Below are positions 36,080-44,776 of a stretch of DNA of 64,000 bases, piece by piece (position 1 is the stretch's first letter; the number at the start of each line of letters is the position of its first letter). The DNA lies in contig JACPNZ010000018.1 in assembly GCA_016185245.1 (NCBI GenBank), forward strand, positions 186,001 through 250,000, written 5' to 3'. Below the pieces are notes generated by a model, which was not told the DNA's origin, did not search any database, and worked only from the letters and a program-made list of their open reading frames with translations. Origin of the DNA: Hyphomicrobiales bacterium. GTDB lineage: Bacteria; Pseudomonadota; Alphaproteobacteria; Rhizobiales; Aestuariivirgaceae. The position numbers and the translations under genes are program-made.

Positions 36080-36733
36080 TCAGGCAACCGCCTCGCCCAC
36101 TTCGCGCAGCAACTTGGCGGTCATGGCATCGGCGAAGGAGCGCGTGTCCTTGGCCGGCATGAGAAACGAGCCCGGTCCGCCGATCACCTGGTCGCGATAA
36201 TAGGGTTCGAGCTGGCGCGAGCCGTTGACGATCGGCAGGCCGTTGATGGTGATGCCGAGGCCGACGGCGAGGTCGCGGGCGCGCGCCGCGTTGCCTCCTT
36301 CATTGTCTTCGCCGTCGCCGGAAACGTCGATGACCCGGCGGGAAGCGACGGCCGGCAGGGAAGCAAGCAGTGCCGCGCTGAAGGCCACCGCCGCCGCAAG
36401 ACCGGTGCCGCCCGGCCGCCACTGGCGCTCGGCGGTTTCGGCCTGGCGCGCCATGGCTTCGACATCGGCACGGCCGGCGATCACCCGCCAGGCGATGGCG
36501 ATCGTCTGGCTGTCGCGGGTCGACCATTGCACCAGGGTGAGCGCGATCCGCCGGTGGGTGCCGGTGCGGATGGCATCGATCAGCGGCGGATTGCGGAGTG
36601 CGGCAGCGATGCCGTCCATCTGCATGCGGAAGTCGGCGGCATCGACGCTGCTCGAGCAGTCGACAGCCAGTACCAGGGCCAGGTCGAGAGCCAATCCGCC
36701 GCCTGGCGCGGCCGCAAGGCGAACTTTCTGCAT
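36080..36733 (-). CDS. DUF1194 / von Willebrand factor A-like protein
   Basis: Protein of 217 residues with a MIDAS-type metal motif D-C-S-S-S at residues 25-29, a second Thr in G-G-T-G near 110 and D-V-S-G-D-G-E-D-N around 137-145, the layout of DUF1194 VWA-like domains. No signal peptide is visible from this start. It sits just downstream (on -) of the tRNA-Leu gene and is followed by the carboxypeptidase. Function unknown. Confidence 0.8.
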   Translation of the reverse strand: MQKVRLAAAPGGGLALDLALVLAVDCSSSVDAADFRMQMDGIAAALRNPPLIDAIRTGTHRRIALTLVQWSTRDSQTIAIAWRVIAGRADVEAMARQAETAERQWRPGGTGLAAAVAFSAALLASLPAVASRRVIDVSGDGEDNEGGNAARARDLAVGLGITINGLPIVNGSRQLEPYYRDQVIGGPGSFLMPAKDTRSFADAMTAKLLREVGEAVA

Positions 36734-36800
36734 GGCACACCGGGAGCCAGTGAAAGGCCCATCTTAAAGCAATTCCAATGGCGCAAAAGTGGCGGCCGCC

Positions 36801-36886
36801 TGGTGCCCCAGGAGGGACTCGAACCCCCACGTCCTTGCGAACAACAGATTTTGAGTCTGCCGCGTCTACCATTCCGCCACTGGGGC
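36801..36886 (-). tRNA. tRNA-Leu (anticodon CAA)
   Basis: An 86-nt class II tRNA including an encoded CCA end. The acceptor stem GCCCCAG / CTGGGGC pairs fully, the T-arm has GGTTCGAGTCC, and a long variable arm is present. The anticodon loop reads CTCAAAA, giving anticodon CAA for UUG codons (bases 36851-36853). It lies between the DUF1194 gene and arfB. Confidence 0.97.
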
Positions 36887-36951
36887 AACCGGGCGCAGGA
36901 CATAGACGGCACCCGCTTGCGCCGTCAACCGGAAAGGCGGAGAAGGCTGGC

Positions 36952-37371
36952 ATGATCCGGATTACCGATTCCATTTCCGTCGATCCGCGCGACATCGTCG
37001 AGAGTTTCGTGCGCGCTTCGGGCCCAGGCGGGCAGAACGTCAACAAGGTCTCGACGGCGGTGGAATTGCGCTACGACGTGGCCCATGCCTTTCTGCCGGA
37101 CGATCTCAAGGCGCGGCTCAAGGGCCTGGCCGGACGCCTGCTCACCCAGGACGGCGTGCTGGTAATCTTTGCCCAGGAACACCGCTCGCAGGAGCGTAAT
37201 CGCCAGGCGGCCCTGGCCAAGCTGGTGCAGTTGCTGCGCCGCGCCGCGCTGCGTCCCAAGCGCCGCATCGCCACAAGGCCGACCAAGGCCTCGAAGACCC
37301 GGCGCCTCGAGTCGAAGACCAAGCGCTCGACCGTCAAGAAGCTCCGATCCGTCCGCCCCTCGCACGATTGA
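36952..37371 (+). CDS. arfB: Ribosome-rescue peptidyl-tRNA hydrolase ArfB
   Basis: Release-factor-like hydrolase of 139 residues that frees stalled ribosomes lacking a stop codon. It has the catalytic G-G-Q in S-G-P-G-G-Q-N-V-N-K near residue 26-31 and a lysine/arginine-rich C-terminal tail that would enter the mRNA channel, both family hallmarks. GGAGAAGG lies just upstream of the ATG. It is the first gene of a short + run with the YqaA-like gene and dsbB. Confidence 0.94.
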   Translation: MIRITDSISVDPRDIVESFVRASGPGGQNVNKVSTAVELRYDVAHAFLPDDLKARLKGLAGRLLTQDGVLVIFAQEHRSQERNRQAALAKLVQLLRRAALRPKRRIATRPTKASKTRRLESKTKRSTVKKLRSVRPSHD

Positions 37372-37380
37372 ACCCAGGCC

Positions 37381-37992
37381 ATGCTGCGCCGATCCTATCT
37401 CTGGACCCTGTCGCTGGCCGCCCGTCCCACGGCGGAAATCTGGCTCGCCGTCATCGCCGTCATCGAAAGCTCGGTGTTTCTCATTCCGGCCGATGTGCTG
37501 TTCCTGCCGATGGCGTTGGCCAGGCCGCGGCGGGCCTATCGCTATGCGGCAGTCGCCACCATCGCATCCACGGTGGGCGGCATCATCGGCTACTCCATCG
37601 GCATGTTCGCCTATCAGGCCTTCGCCGTGCCCATTCTCGAATTCTACGGCAAGCTGGCCGAATTCGAGCAGCTGAGGCGATGCGCTGGCGGCGACACGCT
37701 GCTGCTCTTGCTCGTCACCTCGGGGCTGGCGCACCTGCCGCCGATCAAGGTCGTCACCATCCTAGCCGGCGTTGCCAACATCAGTTTTGTCTTCTTCGTC
37801 GCATCCTGCGTCCTCGCCCGCGGCGCCCGTTTTTTCGCGTTGGCCGCAGCTTTGCGGCGCTGGGGCGAGCCGATCCGCGACTTCATCGAGCGCCGCCTCG
37901 GACTCATCGCCGGGCTTGCGGCACTTGTTCTCATCGCACTTTATCTGGCGCTGAAGTATCTGGGCGGCCAGGGAGCCCTGACCGCATGCTGA
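37381..37992 (+). CDS. YqaA-family (DedA-like) membrane protein
   Basis: Membrane protein of 203 residues with about five hydrophobic segments and the DedA/SNARE-associated core, including an E near the first membrane segment and a G-x-x-x-G-Y loop. YqaA-like proteins form a short branch of this family of lipid carriers. It starts 9 bp after arfB and overlaps dsbB by 7 bp. Confidence 0.85.
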   Translation: MLRRSYLWTLSLAARPTAEIWLAVIAVIESSVFLIPADVLFLPMALARPRRAYRYAAVATIASTVGGIIGYSIGMFAYQAFAVPILEFYGKLAEFEQLRRCAGGDTLLLLLVTSGLAHLPPIKVVTILAGVANISFVFFVASCVLARGARFFALAAALRRWGEPIRDFIERRLGLIAGLAALVLIALYLALKYLGGQGALTAC

Positions 37993-38474
37993 ACACCATC
38001 ACCCCGCAACGTGCCTTCCTGATCATTGCTGCGGTGGCCTTCGCCACCATCGCCGGCGCCTGGATCTTCGAATATTTCGGTTATGCCCCTTGCGAGCTCT
38101 GTTTGAAGCAGCGCTGGGCCTATTATGTGGGCGTTCCGCTGGCGCTGATCCTCGCCGCCATGGCTTCCGGGAATCCCGTCGCGGCGCGTTATGGCCTCAT
38201 GCTAATGGCGGCGCTGTGGATCGCCAGTGCCCTGTTCGGCGTCTACCACTCGGGGGTCGAGTGGAAGTGGTGGCCGGGTCCATCCTCCTGCACCGGCGGC
38301 GGCGGGCTCTCTGGGCTTCCCGATCTGTCGAAACCGATCGTGCTGTGCGACCGGCCGGCGATTCGCATCTTCGGCCTGTCGCTGGCCGGCTGGAATGCGG
38401 TGATCTCGGCGGCACTCGCCTTGCTCGCACTGAAAGTCCTGAAGTCTCAGGGATCGAGTTCGGTGTCCCAGTAG
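37986..38474 (+). CDS. dsbB: Disulfide bond formation protein DsbB
   Basis: Inner-membrane quinone oxidoreductase of 162 residues that reoxidises DsbA. Four membrane segments, a first periplasmic loop with C-E-L-C and a second with two Cys (S-S-C-T and V-L-C-D) give the two redox pairs. It starts inside the end of the YqaA-like gene, and its last 28 bp overlap the convergent HNH gene. Confidence 0.92.
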   Translation: MLNTITPQRAFLIIAAVAFATIAGAWIFEYFGYAPCELCLKQRWAYYVGVPLALILAAMASGNPVAARYGLMLMAALWIASALFGVYHSGVEWKWWPGPSSCTGGGGLSGLPDLSKPIVLCDRPAIRIFGLSLAGWNAVISAALALLALKVLKSQGSSSVSQ

Positions 38475-39013
38475 AGATAGTCCTGCCAGCTTTGATGCAG
38501 GTAGTTGGGCGGGAAGTGGCGGCCGTTGCTGTGCAGTTGCGCCACCGTGGGGCGGTGCGGCTTGTGGGCCGGGAACATCCTGGCCTTGTGCGGCAGGTGG
38601 CCGCCTTTCAGCAGGTTGCAGGGCGAACAGGCGGTGACGACGTTTTCCCAGGTGGTCTGGCCGCCCTTGGAGCGCGGCACCACATGGTCGAAGGTCAGGT
38701 CGCGGCGGTTGCCACAATACTGGCAGGAGAAGCGGTCGCGCAGGAACACGTTAAACCTGGTGAAGGCCGGGGTGCGCGACGGCCTCACATAGGTCTTGAG
38801 CGAGACGACGCTGGGCAGGCGGAACTCGAAGGTAGGGCTGCGCACCACCCGGTCATACTCGGAAACGATGTTGACCCGGTCGAGAAACACGGCCTTGATG
38901 GTGTCCTGCCAGCTCCACAGCGACAACGGATAGTAGCTCAACGGGCGAAAGTCCGCGTTGAGGACCAGGGCAGGGCAGGCTTCCGGCGCCACCGGCGCGA
39001 ATTGCAATATCAC
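38447..39013 (-). CDS. HNH endonuclease, alphaproteobacterial type
   Basis: Protein of about 188 residues with C-Q-Y-C ... T-F-D-H-V ... N-V-V-T-A-C-x-x-C-N, i.e. an HNH nuclease core with a CxxC/CxxC zinc site. It is conserved as a stand-alone gene in Hyphomicrobiales; role unknown. The start is unclear: the conserved region begins about 16 residues in, GTG at 39013 is the best option, and the frame continues open to 39265 with implausible sequence. Its stop lies inside the end of dsbB. Confidence 0.85.
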   Translation of the reverse strand: MILQFAPVAPEACPALVLNADFRPLSYYPLSLWSWQDTIKAVFLDRVNIVSEYDRVVRSPTFEFRLPSVVSLKTYVRPSRTPAFTRFNVFLRDRFSCQYCGNRRDLTFDHVVPRSKGGQTTWENVVTACSPCNLLKGGHLPHKARMFPAHKPHRPTVAQLHSNGRHFPPNYLHQSWQDYLYWDTELDP

Positions 39014-39077
39014 CTCGCAGGTTACGATACAGCTCTTACTATATATTGTGTGGCGCTTCTGTGAAGGGGCAAGACTT

Positions 39078-39728
39078 TCAAGTGACCGATTGGGACATGC
39101 CCTTGATGCCGCGATAGTGGCTCCACAGCAGCCTTGCGGCAACCGCCCGGTGTGGCCGCCAGGCTTCTGCAAGCGTTCGGAGTTGGTGCTGATCGGGACG
39201 GCTGCCGAGGCCCAGAAGGTCATGGGCTGCGGCCTGCAGGGCGAGATCGCCGGCGGGCCAGGCATCGGCCCTGCCCAGGCCCGAGAGAAGATAGATGTCG
39301 GCGGTCCACGGCCCGATGCCGGGCAGGATGGTCAATGTGGCCAAGACGTCATCGTCGGACTTTCGTTCCAGGACGGCTAAATCGAGGGTGCCATCGGCCA
39401 CCGCCTTCGCCACCGACTTGAAGCAGCGCGCCTTGGCTCCGGACAGGCCGAGCCGCATCAGGCTCGCTTCGCGCTTCCGGGCGAGCCTTACGGCATCGAA
39501 GGGAGCAAGCTCCGCCTCGATGCGGCGCCAGATGGCGGCCCCCGCCTTGAGCGAGATGAGCTGGTCGGTGACGATGCGGAGGAGCCCCGCAAGCCCAGCT
39601 TCAGAACGGCGAAGCGGTGGGGGGCCGTGGCGTTCGATCACCAGGGCAAAGCGCGGCTCGCGGCGCACGAGTTCGGTCACCGCTCGCGTCAGATCCTCTT
39701 CCGTGTCCAGTGTTTGACCTTTGCCCAC
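39078..39728 (-). CDS. DNA-3-methyladenine glycosylase (HhH-GPD family, AlkA-like)
   Basis: Base-excision repair glycosylase of about 216 residues removing alkylated purines. The helix-hairpin-helix segment L-P-G-I-G-P-W-T-A-D is followed 15-20 residues later by the catalytic Asp in P-A-G-D-L-A-L. The frame reaches an ATG at 39779, but that would run into the divergent gluQ gene. GTG at 39728, with GGA about 8 bp upstream, avoids this, and is chosen with moderate confidence. Confidence 0.88.
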   Translation of the reverse strand: MGKGQTLDTEEDLTRAVTELVRREPRFALVIERHGPPPLRRSEAGLAGLLRIVTDQLISLKAGAAIWRRIEAELAPFDAVRLARKREASLMRLGLSGAKARCFKSVAKAVADGTLDLAVLERKSDDDVLATLTILPGIGPWTADIYLLSGLGRADAWPAGDLALQAAAHDLLGLGSRPDQHQLRTLAEAWRPHRAVAARLLWSHYRGIKGMSQSVT

Positions 39729-39748
39729 CGGCGTTCCAATAGCAGGCC

Positions 39749-40540
39749 ATGGCGATCCCTGCATTCCGTTTTGCGCCAAGTCCCAATGGCGAGCTGCATC
39801 TGGGCCATGCCTATTCGGCGCTGCTCAATGTGCAGCTGGCGGCCGAGGCGGGCGGACGTTTCCTGGTCCGCATCGAGGACATCGACACCACCCGCTGCAC
39901 GCCCGAGCTTGCAGAAAAGGCGCTCGCCGATCTCGCCTGGCTGGGGCTTTCCTGGGAACAGCCGGTGCGGGTGCAGAGCCGCCATCTGGCCGACTACTCC
40001 CGTGTGCAGGAGCGGCTTGCCGGCATGGGACTGCTCTATCCCTGTTTCTGCTCGCGCCGTGAGATCGTCGCCAACGCCGATCCGGCGCGCCGCGATCCCG
40101 AAGGCCAGCCCCCCTATCCCGGCACCTGCCGGGCGCTGCCGTGCTCCGCAGTCGAAGCGAGGATCGCGTCGGGCGAACCCCATGCCTTGCGCCTCGATAT
40201 GGGCGCGGCAACGATCGATCCCGCAGCGCTTGCCTGGGGCGACGTGGTGCTGGTGCGCAAGGACATCGCCACCAGCTATCATGTGGCGGTGGTGACCGAC
40301 GATCATCTGCAAGGCATCAGCCATGTGGTGCGCGGCAAGGACCTGGAAGCGGCGACGGCGATCCATGTGGTGCTGCAGCGGCTCCTGGGATATGTCACGC
40401 CGCACTACCATCATCATGAGCTGATCGGCGACGAGACCGGGCGCAAGCTGTCGAAGAGCGAGGGTGCCTCATCGCTGTGCCGGCTGCGGGCCGAGGGTGT
40501 CACGCCAGCCGAGATCCGCCGGGCGCTTGGTTTTGCCTGA
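39749..40540 (+). CDS. gluQ: Glutamyl-Q tRNA(Asp) synthetase
   Basis: Truncated glutamyl-tRNA-synthetase paralogue of 263 residues that adds glutamate to queuosine at position 34 of tRNA(Asp). It has the HIGH-equivalent in F-A-P-S-P-N-G-x-L-H-L-G-H-A, E-D-I-D-T-T-R, a zinc site C-F-C ... C near residues 93-120 and the KMSKS-equivalent K-L-S-K-S. No anticodon-binding domain is present, as expected. Divergent from the glycosylase. Confidence 0.93.
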   Translation: MAIPAFRFAPSPNGELHLGHAYSALLNVQLAAEAGGRFLVRIEDIDTTRCTPELAEKALADLAWLGLSWEQPVRVQSRHLADYSRVQERLAGMGLLYPCFCSRREIVANADPARRDPEGQPPYPGTCRALPCSAVEARIASGEPHALRLDMGAATIDPAALAWGDVVLVRKDIATSYHVAVVTDDHLQGISHVVRGKDLEAATAIHVVLQRLLGYVTPHYHHHELIGDETGRKLSKSEGASSLCRLRAEGVTPAEIRRALGFA

Positions 40541-40543
40541 GTT

Positions 40544-40738
40544 TCAGAAATCGCTGGCGATGCCGTTCCGCTCCCAGTCGCCATAGCGGGTGGGTTCCGG
40601 TCCCTTGGGACCGTCCACTTCGCGAGGGCGCTCGCTTGCCGCGGCGGCCCGGCGGGCGGCGGCTTCCGCCAGGGCGCGGCGGGCTTCCGGGCTCAAGGAC
40701 TTGCCGTCTTTCTCCATGCGCATCATATGGAACGCCAT
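40544..40738 (-). CDS. DUF1674 protein (succinate dehydrogenase assembly factor 4-like)
   Basis: Small protein of up to 64 residues. After an Ala/Arg-rich helix it ends in [15 protein letters not shown]-x-S-D-F, the signature of DUF1674/SDHAF4, which helps flavinate SdhA. The start may be any of the Met codons at 40738, 40726, 40723 or 40717; none has a clear ribosome site. It is convergent with gluQ, 3 bp apart, and divergent from htpX. Confidence 0.88.
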   Translation of the reverse strand: MAFHMMRMEKDGKSLSPEARRALAEAAARRAAAASERPREVDGPKGPEPTRYGDWERNGIASDF

Positions 40739-40768
40739 GGAGCAATCGTTCAAGGAGAATTGCACCCC

Positions 40769-41674
40769 ATGAACACCCTCAGAACCGGCCTGTTGCTGGC
40801 GGCCCTGACCGGGCTGTTCATGGCGGTGGGCTATCTGATTGGCCGCGAGTCCGGCATGGCGATTGCCTTCCTGATCGCGGCGGGCATGAACTTCTTCGCC
40901 TATTGGAACGCCGACAAGATGGTGCTCCGCATGCACGGCGCGCGCCAGATCGGCCGCGACGAGGCGCCGGAATTCTACGATGTCATCGCCGGGCTTGCCG
41001 GCAATGCCGGCCTGCCCATGCCGCGGGTCTACCTGATGGACAATCCGCAGCCCAATGCTTTCGCCACCGGCCGCAATCCGCAGAACGCGGCGGTCGCGGC
41101 CACCACCGGTCTCCTGCGCCTGCTCAACCGCGACGAGCTCGCCGGCGTCATGGCCCATGAGCTCGCCCATGTGCGCCACCGCGACACGCTGGTGATGACC
41201 ATGACGGCGACCATTGCCGGCGCCATTTCGATGCTGGCCAACTTCGGCCTGTTCTTCGGCGGCTCGCGCGGCCGTAACAATCCGCTGGGCTTTGTCGGAG
41301 TCATTCTGATTGTCATCCTGGCGCCGCTCGCCGCCATGCTGGTGCAGATGGCGATCAGCCGCACCCGCGAATATGGCGCCGACCGGGGCGGGGCCGAGAT
41401 TTCCGGCAAGCCGCTGGCGCTCGCCTCGGCATTGCGGAAGATCTCGGGTGCCGCGAAGGCAATCGAGAACGACACGGCCGAAGCCAATCCGGCGACGGCG
41501 CATCTGTTCATCATCAATCCCCTGTCGGGCCAGCGCATGGACAATTTGTTCTCGACCCATCCCGATACCGACAACCGCATCGCCGAACTCGAGGCGATGG
41601 CGCGCCAGATGGGTGGCGGCACGACCACGATCCGCCGCGAAGCCACGGCGGTGCGGCGCGGGCCCTGGGGCTGA
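40769..41674 (+). CDS. htpX: Membrane zinc metalloprotease HtpX
   Basis: Inner-membrane M48 protease of 301 residues acting in membrane protein quality control. Two N-terminal membrane segments are followed by the zinc site H-E-L-A-H (V-M-A-H-E-L-A-H-V) and two further hydrophobic segments. AAGGAG lies 11 bp upstream. A weak heat-shock-like promoter (CTTG at 40700 with CATCATAT at 40721) can be drawn inside the start of the opposite DUF1674 gene, but it is far from consensus. Confidence 0.93.
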   Translation: MNTLRTGLLLAALTGLFMAVGYLIGRESGMAIAFLIAAGMNFFAYWNADKMVLRMHGARQIGRDEAPEFYDVIAGLAGNAGLPMPRVYLMDNPQPNAFATGRNPQNAAVAATTGLLRLLNRDELAGVMAHELAHVRHRDTLVMTMTATIAGAISMLANFGLFFGGSRGRNNPLGFVGVILIVILAPLAAMLVQMAISRTREYGADRGGAEISGKPLALASALRKISGAAKAIENDTAEANPATAHLFIINPLSGQRMDNLFSTHPDTDNRIAELEAMARQMGGGTTTIRREATAVRRGPWG

Positions 41675-41688
41675 TTGATGATGCTCTC

Positions 41689-42984
41689 ATGACGGAGGAA
41701 GCGGCGGGCCTTGCTGCCCGAAAGGCAGCGCTCGATATTCTCGGCCGCATCCTCGGCGACGGCAAATCGCTCGATGAAGCCATGAGCGAAGTTCACTCGC
41801 TCGACCGGCTCGAGCCGCGCGACCGGGGCTTTGCCATGATATTGGTGCTGACCACGCTGCGCCGCAAGGGCGAAGCCGAGGCGGCGCTGGCGAAGTTCCT
41901 GGCAAAACCTCTGCCGCGCAAGGCGGGTGCCGCACCTCTCATCCTGCTCATCGGCGCAACAGAGCTCCTGTTCCTCGGCCAGCCGCCCCATGCGGTCATT
42001 GACATGGCAGTGCGTCTCGCCAAGGCCGACCAACATGCCCTGCATTTCTCAGGCCTCATCAACGCCGTGCTGCGCAAGCTGGCGGTCGAAGGTATCGCCG
42101 GCCTCGATGGAGCCCGCCTCAACACGCCCGACTGGCTGTGGCGGCGTTGGGCTAGGACCTACGGCGAGGCGGCGGCGCGGGCAATCGCCGAGGCCCATGC
42201 GAGCGAGCCACCGCTCGATCTCACGGTGAAGAAAGATGCCGAAGGCTGGGCAAAGCGGCTCGGCGGCATGTGCCTGCCCACCGGCAGCGTGCGGCTTAAG
42301 GGCAGCGGACCGGTCGACTCGCTTGCAGGGTATCCCGAAGGCGCTTGGTGGATTCAGGACGCTGCCGCGGCAATCCCCGCACGGCTCTTTGGCGACTTGG
42401 CGGGCAAGACCGCCCTCGATCTCTGTGCCGCTCCCGGCGGCAAGACCCTGCAGCTTTGCGCCGCGGGTGCGCGCGTCACCGCGGTCGACAGCTCAGTATC
42501 GCGCCTGGAATGGCTGCGCCACAACCTCGCCCGCACCGGGTTCGAAGCCGAGGTGGTGACCGCCGACGTCCTGTCTTTCGAGCCCGGCCACGGCTTCGAC
42601 GCCGTGTTGCTCGATGCCCCCTGTTCGGCGACCGGCACCATCCGCCGCCATCCGGACCTGCCCTATGTCAAATCGGCCGCGCAGATCGAACGGCTTGGCG
42701 AAACCCAGCGGCGGATGCTCGATCATGCGGCCAGGCTGGTGGTGCCCGGCGGCACTCTCATCTACTGCACCTGTTCGCTCGAACCGGCCGAGGGCGAGGA
42801 GCAGATCGCCGGCTTCCTCGCCCGCAATGGCGATTTCGCCTTGCGCCCGATTGGCGATGGCGAGGCGGGGATTCCGGCGCACATGATCGTCGGCGGTCAG
42901 TTGCGAACCCTCCCTCACCTGGCCCTGGGCGAGGCCTGCGGCCTCGACGGGTTCCATGCCGCCCGGTTGACCCGGCATTTCTGA
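41689..42984 (+). CDS. rsmB: rRNA cytosine-C5 methyltransferase, RsmB type
   Basis: SAM-dependent enzyme of 431 residues that methylates a cytosine of 16S rRNA. The N-terminal 140 residues resemble a NusB-like RNA-binding domain. The catalytic domain has D-L-C-A-A-P-G-G-K-T, then D-A-P-C-S-A-T-G with one catalytic Cys, and Y-C-T-C-S-L with the other. It starts 14 bp after htpX and is followed by the heparinase-like gene. Confidence 0.9.
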   Translation: MTEEAAGLAARKAALDILGRILGDGKSLDEAMSEVHSLDRLEPRDRGFAMILVLTTLRRKGEAEAALAKFLAKPLPRKAGAAPLILLIGATELLFLGQPPHAVIDMAVRLAKADQHALHFSGLINAVLRKLAVEGIAGLDGARLNTPDWLWRRWARTYGEAAARAIAEAHASEPPLDLTVKKDAEGWAKRLGGMCLPTGSVRLKGSGPVDSLAGYPEGAWWIQDAAAAIPARLFGDLAGKTALDLCAAPGGKTLQLCAAGARVTAVDSSVSRLEWLRHNLARTGFEAEVVTADVLSFEPGHGFDAVLLDAPCSATGTIRRHPDLPYVKSAAQIERLGETQRRMLDHAARLVVPGGTLIYCTCSLEPAEGEEQIAGFLARNGDFALRPIGDGEAGIPAHMIVGGQLRTLPHLALGEACGLDGFHAARLTRHF

Positions 42985-43055
42985 ATAAACGTTATCGAAT
43001 CCTTAACCAGGCCCTTCGCAAACTGTCGGCCGGACCCCGAATCCTCAGTTCCGGT

Positions 43056-44690
43056 ATGGCCTTATCCAGCAAGACATTTGGCGGCGAATTGCCGCGGTTC
43101 TTCCGCCAACTGCTCGATCTGCCCCTGGGGCGGACGAAGGGCGGCGGGCCAAACCTGGTATTCCGCGGACTGGCGCAGCCCCTGCCGCCGCCCGCCGACG
43201 GCGACGCCGCCATTGCCCAGGCGCTTTATCGCGGCACCTTCACCTTCGCCGGTATGACCGTCGAATGCCAGCCCTCCGAGGTCTTCTCGGTAGGGCCGCC
43301 CAATGAGGCTTGGGATGAGGCGCTGACCGGCTTTTCCTGGCTCACCCATCTGGCGGCGCCCGATCTCGCCCTCTACCGGGCCTTCGCCCGCAACCTGGTG
43401 CAATGCTATGCCGTCAGCCGGCGACGCTCGAGCTTTACGGCCTCGGCCCATCGGCTGGTGGCGCTCGCCCGCCATGCCGGCTTCCTGCTGAGCGGCGCCT
43501 CGGCCGGTTTTGAGACCTTCTACATGGAGCTTGCGGCGCGCGAGACCAGGCGATTTGCCGCCGCCACACCGCGAACCGTCCCGGTCCAACTTCTGCAAGC
43601 CGTGGCCCTACTCAATGCCGGGCTGGCTTTCCGCGGCGGCGAGTCGCTGCGCGACGAGGCGCTGGGTCTTTGCGCGGCGCTGACGCCGGCCCTCATACTT
43701 CCCGATGGCGGGCCGGCCGACCGCAACCCGGCCTCGCTGCTGGCATTTCTCAATGATTTCCTGCCGCTTCGCCTCAGCCTGGAGAGGCAGCGTGCCAGCC
43801 TGCCGCGCGAGCTTCACGGGGCGCTCGAGCGGGCCCTCCCGATGCTCCAGATGCTGTGCCACGGCGACGACGGTCTGGCCGTCTTCCAGGGTGTAACCCG
43901 TCCCGAAGCCAAGCTGGTGCGGACGACCCTGTCGCTCGATGCGGTGCAGGGGCGGCCGCTCGCCCATGCGCCCCAATCGGGCTACTGCCGCATGACGCAA
44001 GGGGGCTCCTGCGTCATCGCCGACTGCGGCAAGCCGGCCCAGTGCGATAGCGCGCTGGCCCTCGAGTTCTCCGACGGCCCCTATCGCGTCGTCACCTCCT
44101 GCGGCCTGCCGGAGGCGGCCTCGCCCGCCTGGAAGGCCGCCGCCTCGCTCCCCGCCGCCCATTCGACCCTGGTCCTCGGTGCTGGGGCCCGTGACCGCAT
44201 CCAGTCCTTCTTTACCCGCCGGGCCCGTCGGCTGCCGGCCGATCCGGTCGGCGCCGATGTCATCGCCTCGCCGCACGGCACTCTGCTCAAGGCCTGGAAT
44301 GCCCTGTCGGCGACGGCCTCCGGCCTCGTCCACCATCGGGAACTCTTCCTGGCAGCCGGCGGCCAGGATTTCCGCGGCGAAGACCGCCTGGAACGTTGCG
44401 ATCGGCGTGGCAGCGAATGGCCGGCGGCGAGCTTCGCCATCCGCTTTCACCTGCACCCGACGGTCAAGGCCTCGCTCGACCGCAAGGGCACTTCGGTGGC
44501 GCTCGTCCTCCCCAACCGCGATGTCTGGCAGTTCTCGGCCAGGGGCGGGGGCTTGAGCCTCGAGGACAGCATCTTTCTGGCAACCGGCGGAGCGGCGCGC
44601 GTCTGCGAGCAGATCGTCATTCGCGGTATGGCGGGCAGGCCCGAGCGGGTCAATTGGGCCTTCAAGAAACTGGCTGGCAACAGCCCCTGA
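43056..44690 (+). CDS. Heparinase II/III family protein
   Basis: Protein of 544 residues with an alpha-toroid-like N-terminal half and a beta-sandwich C-terminal heparinase II/III domain (H-H-R-E-L-F and R-F-H-L-H-P motifs around residues 425-470). No signal peptide is evident, and no polysaccharide-degradation genes accompany it. The gene is found between rsmB and purH in many Hyphomicrobiales, which suggests a housekeeping role. ATG at 43056 is the first plausible start; the frame is open upstream inside rsmB's other frame. Confidence 0.83.
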   Translation: MALSSKTFGGELPRFFRQLLDLPLGRTKGGGPNLVFRGLAQPLPPPADGDAAIAQALYRGTFTFAGMTVECQPSEVFSVGPPNEAWDEALTGFSWLTHLAAPDLALYRAFARNLVQCYAVSRRRSSFTASAHRLVALARHAGFLLSGASAGFETFYMELAARETRRFAAATPRTVPVQLLQAVALLNAGLAFRGGESLRDEALGLCAALTPALILPDGGPADRNPASLLAFLNDFLPLRLSLERQRASLPRELHGALERALPMLQMLCHGDDGLAVFQGVTRPEAKLVRTTLSLDAVQGRPLAHAPQSGYCRMTQGGSCVIADCGKPAQCDSALALEFSDGPYRVVTSCGLPEAASPAWKAAASLPAAHSTLVLGAGARDRIQSFFTRRARRLPADPVGADVIASPHGTLLKAWNALSATASGLVHHRELFLAAGGQDFRGEDRLERCDRRGSEWPAASFAIRFHLHPTVKASLDRKGTSVALVLPNRDVWQFSARGGGLSLEDSIFLATGGAARVCEQIVIRGMAGRPERVNWAFKKLAGNSP

Positions 44691-44776
44691 AACCGTCCGC
44701 CCGCGACCGAATGGCGGTTGCCCCGGCTGGCGATCGTGGGTAAGGGGCGACAGTCACGTCACCAGGGAAATGGCCC

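Noticed and set aside
40700-40728. Heat-shock promoter for htpX
   Set aside because: CTTGCCG and CATCATAT are each several mismatches from consensus, so it is mentioned only in the htpX entry and not called.
42345-44690. A 781-residue start for the heparinase-like gene
   Set aside because: The first 237 codons lie inside rsmB in another frame; the family region starts at the ATG at 43056.
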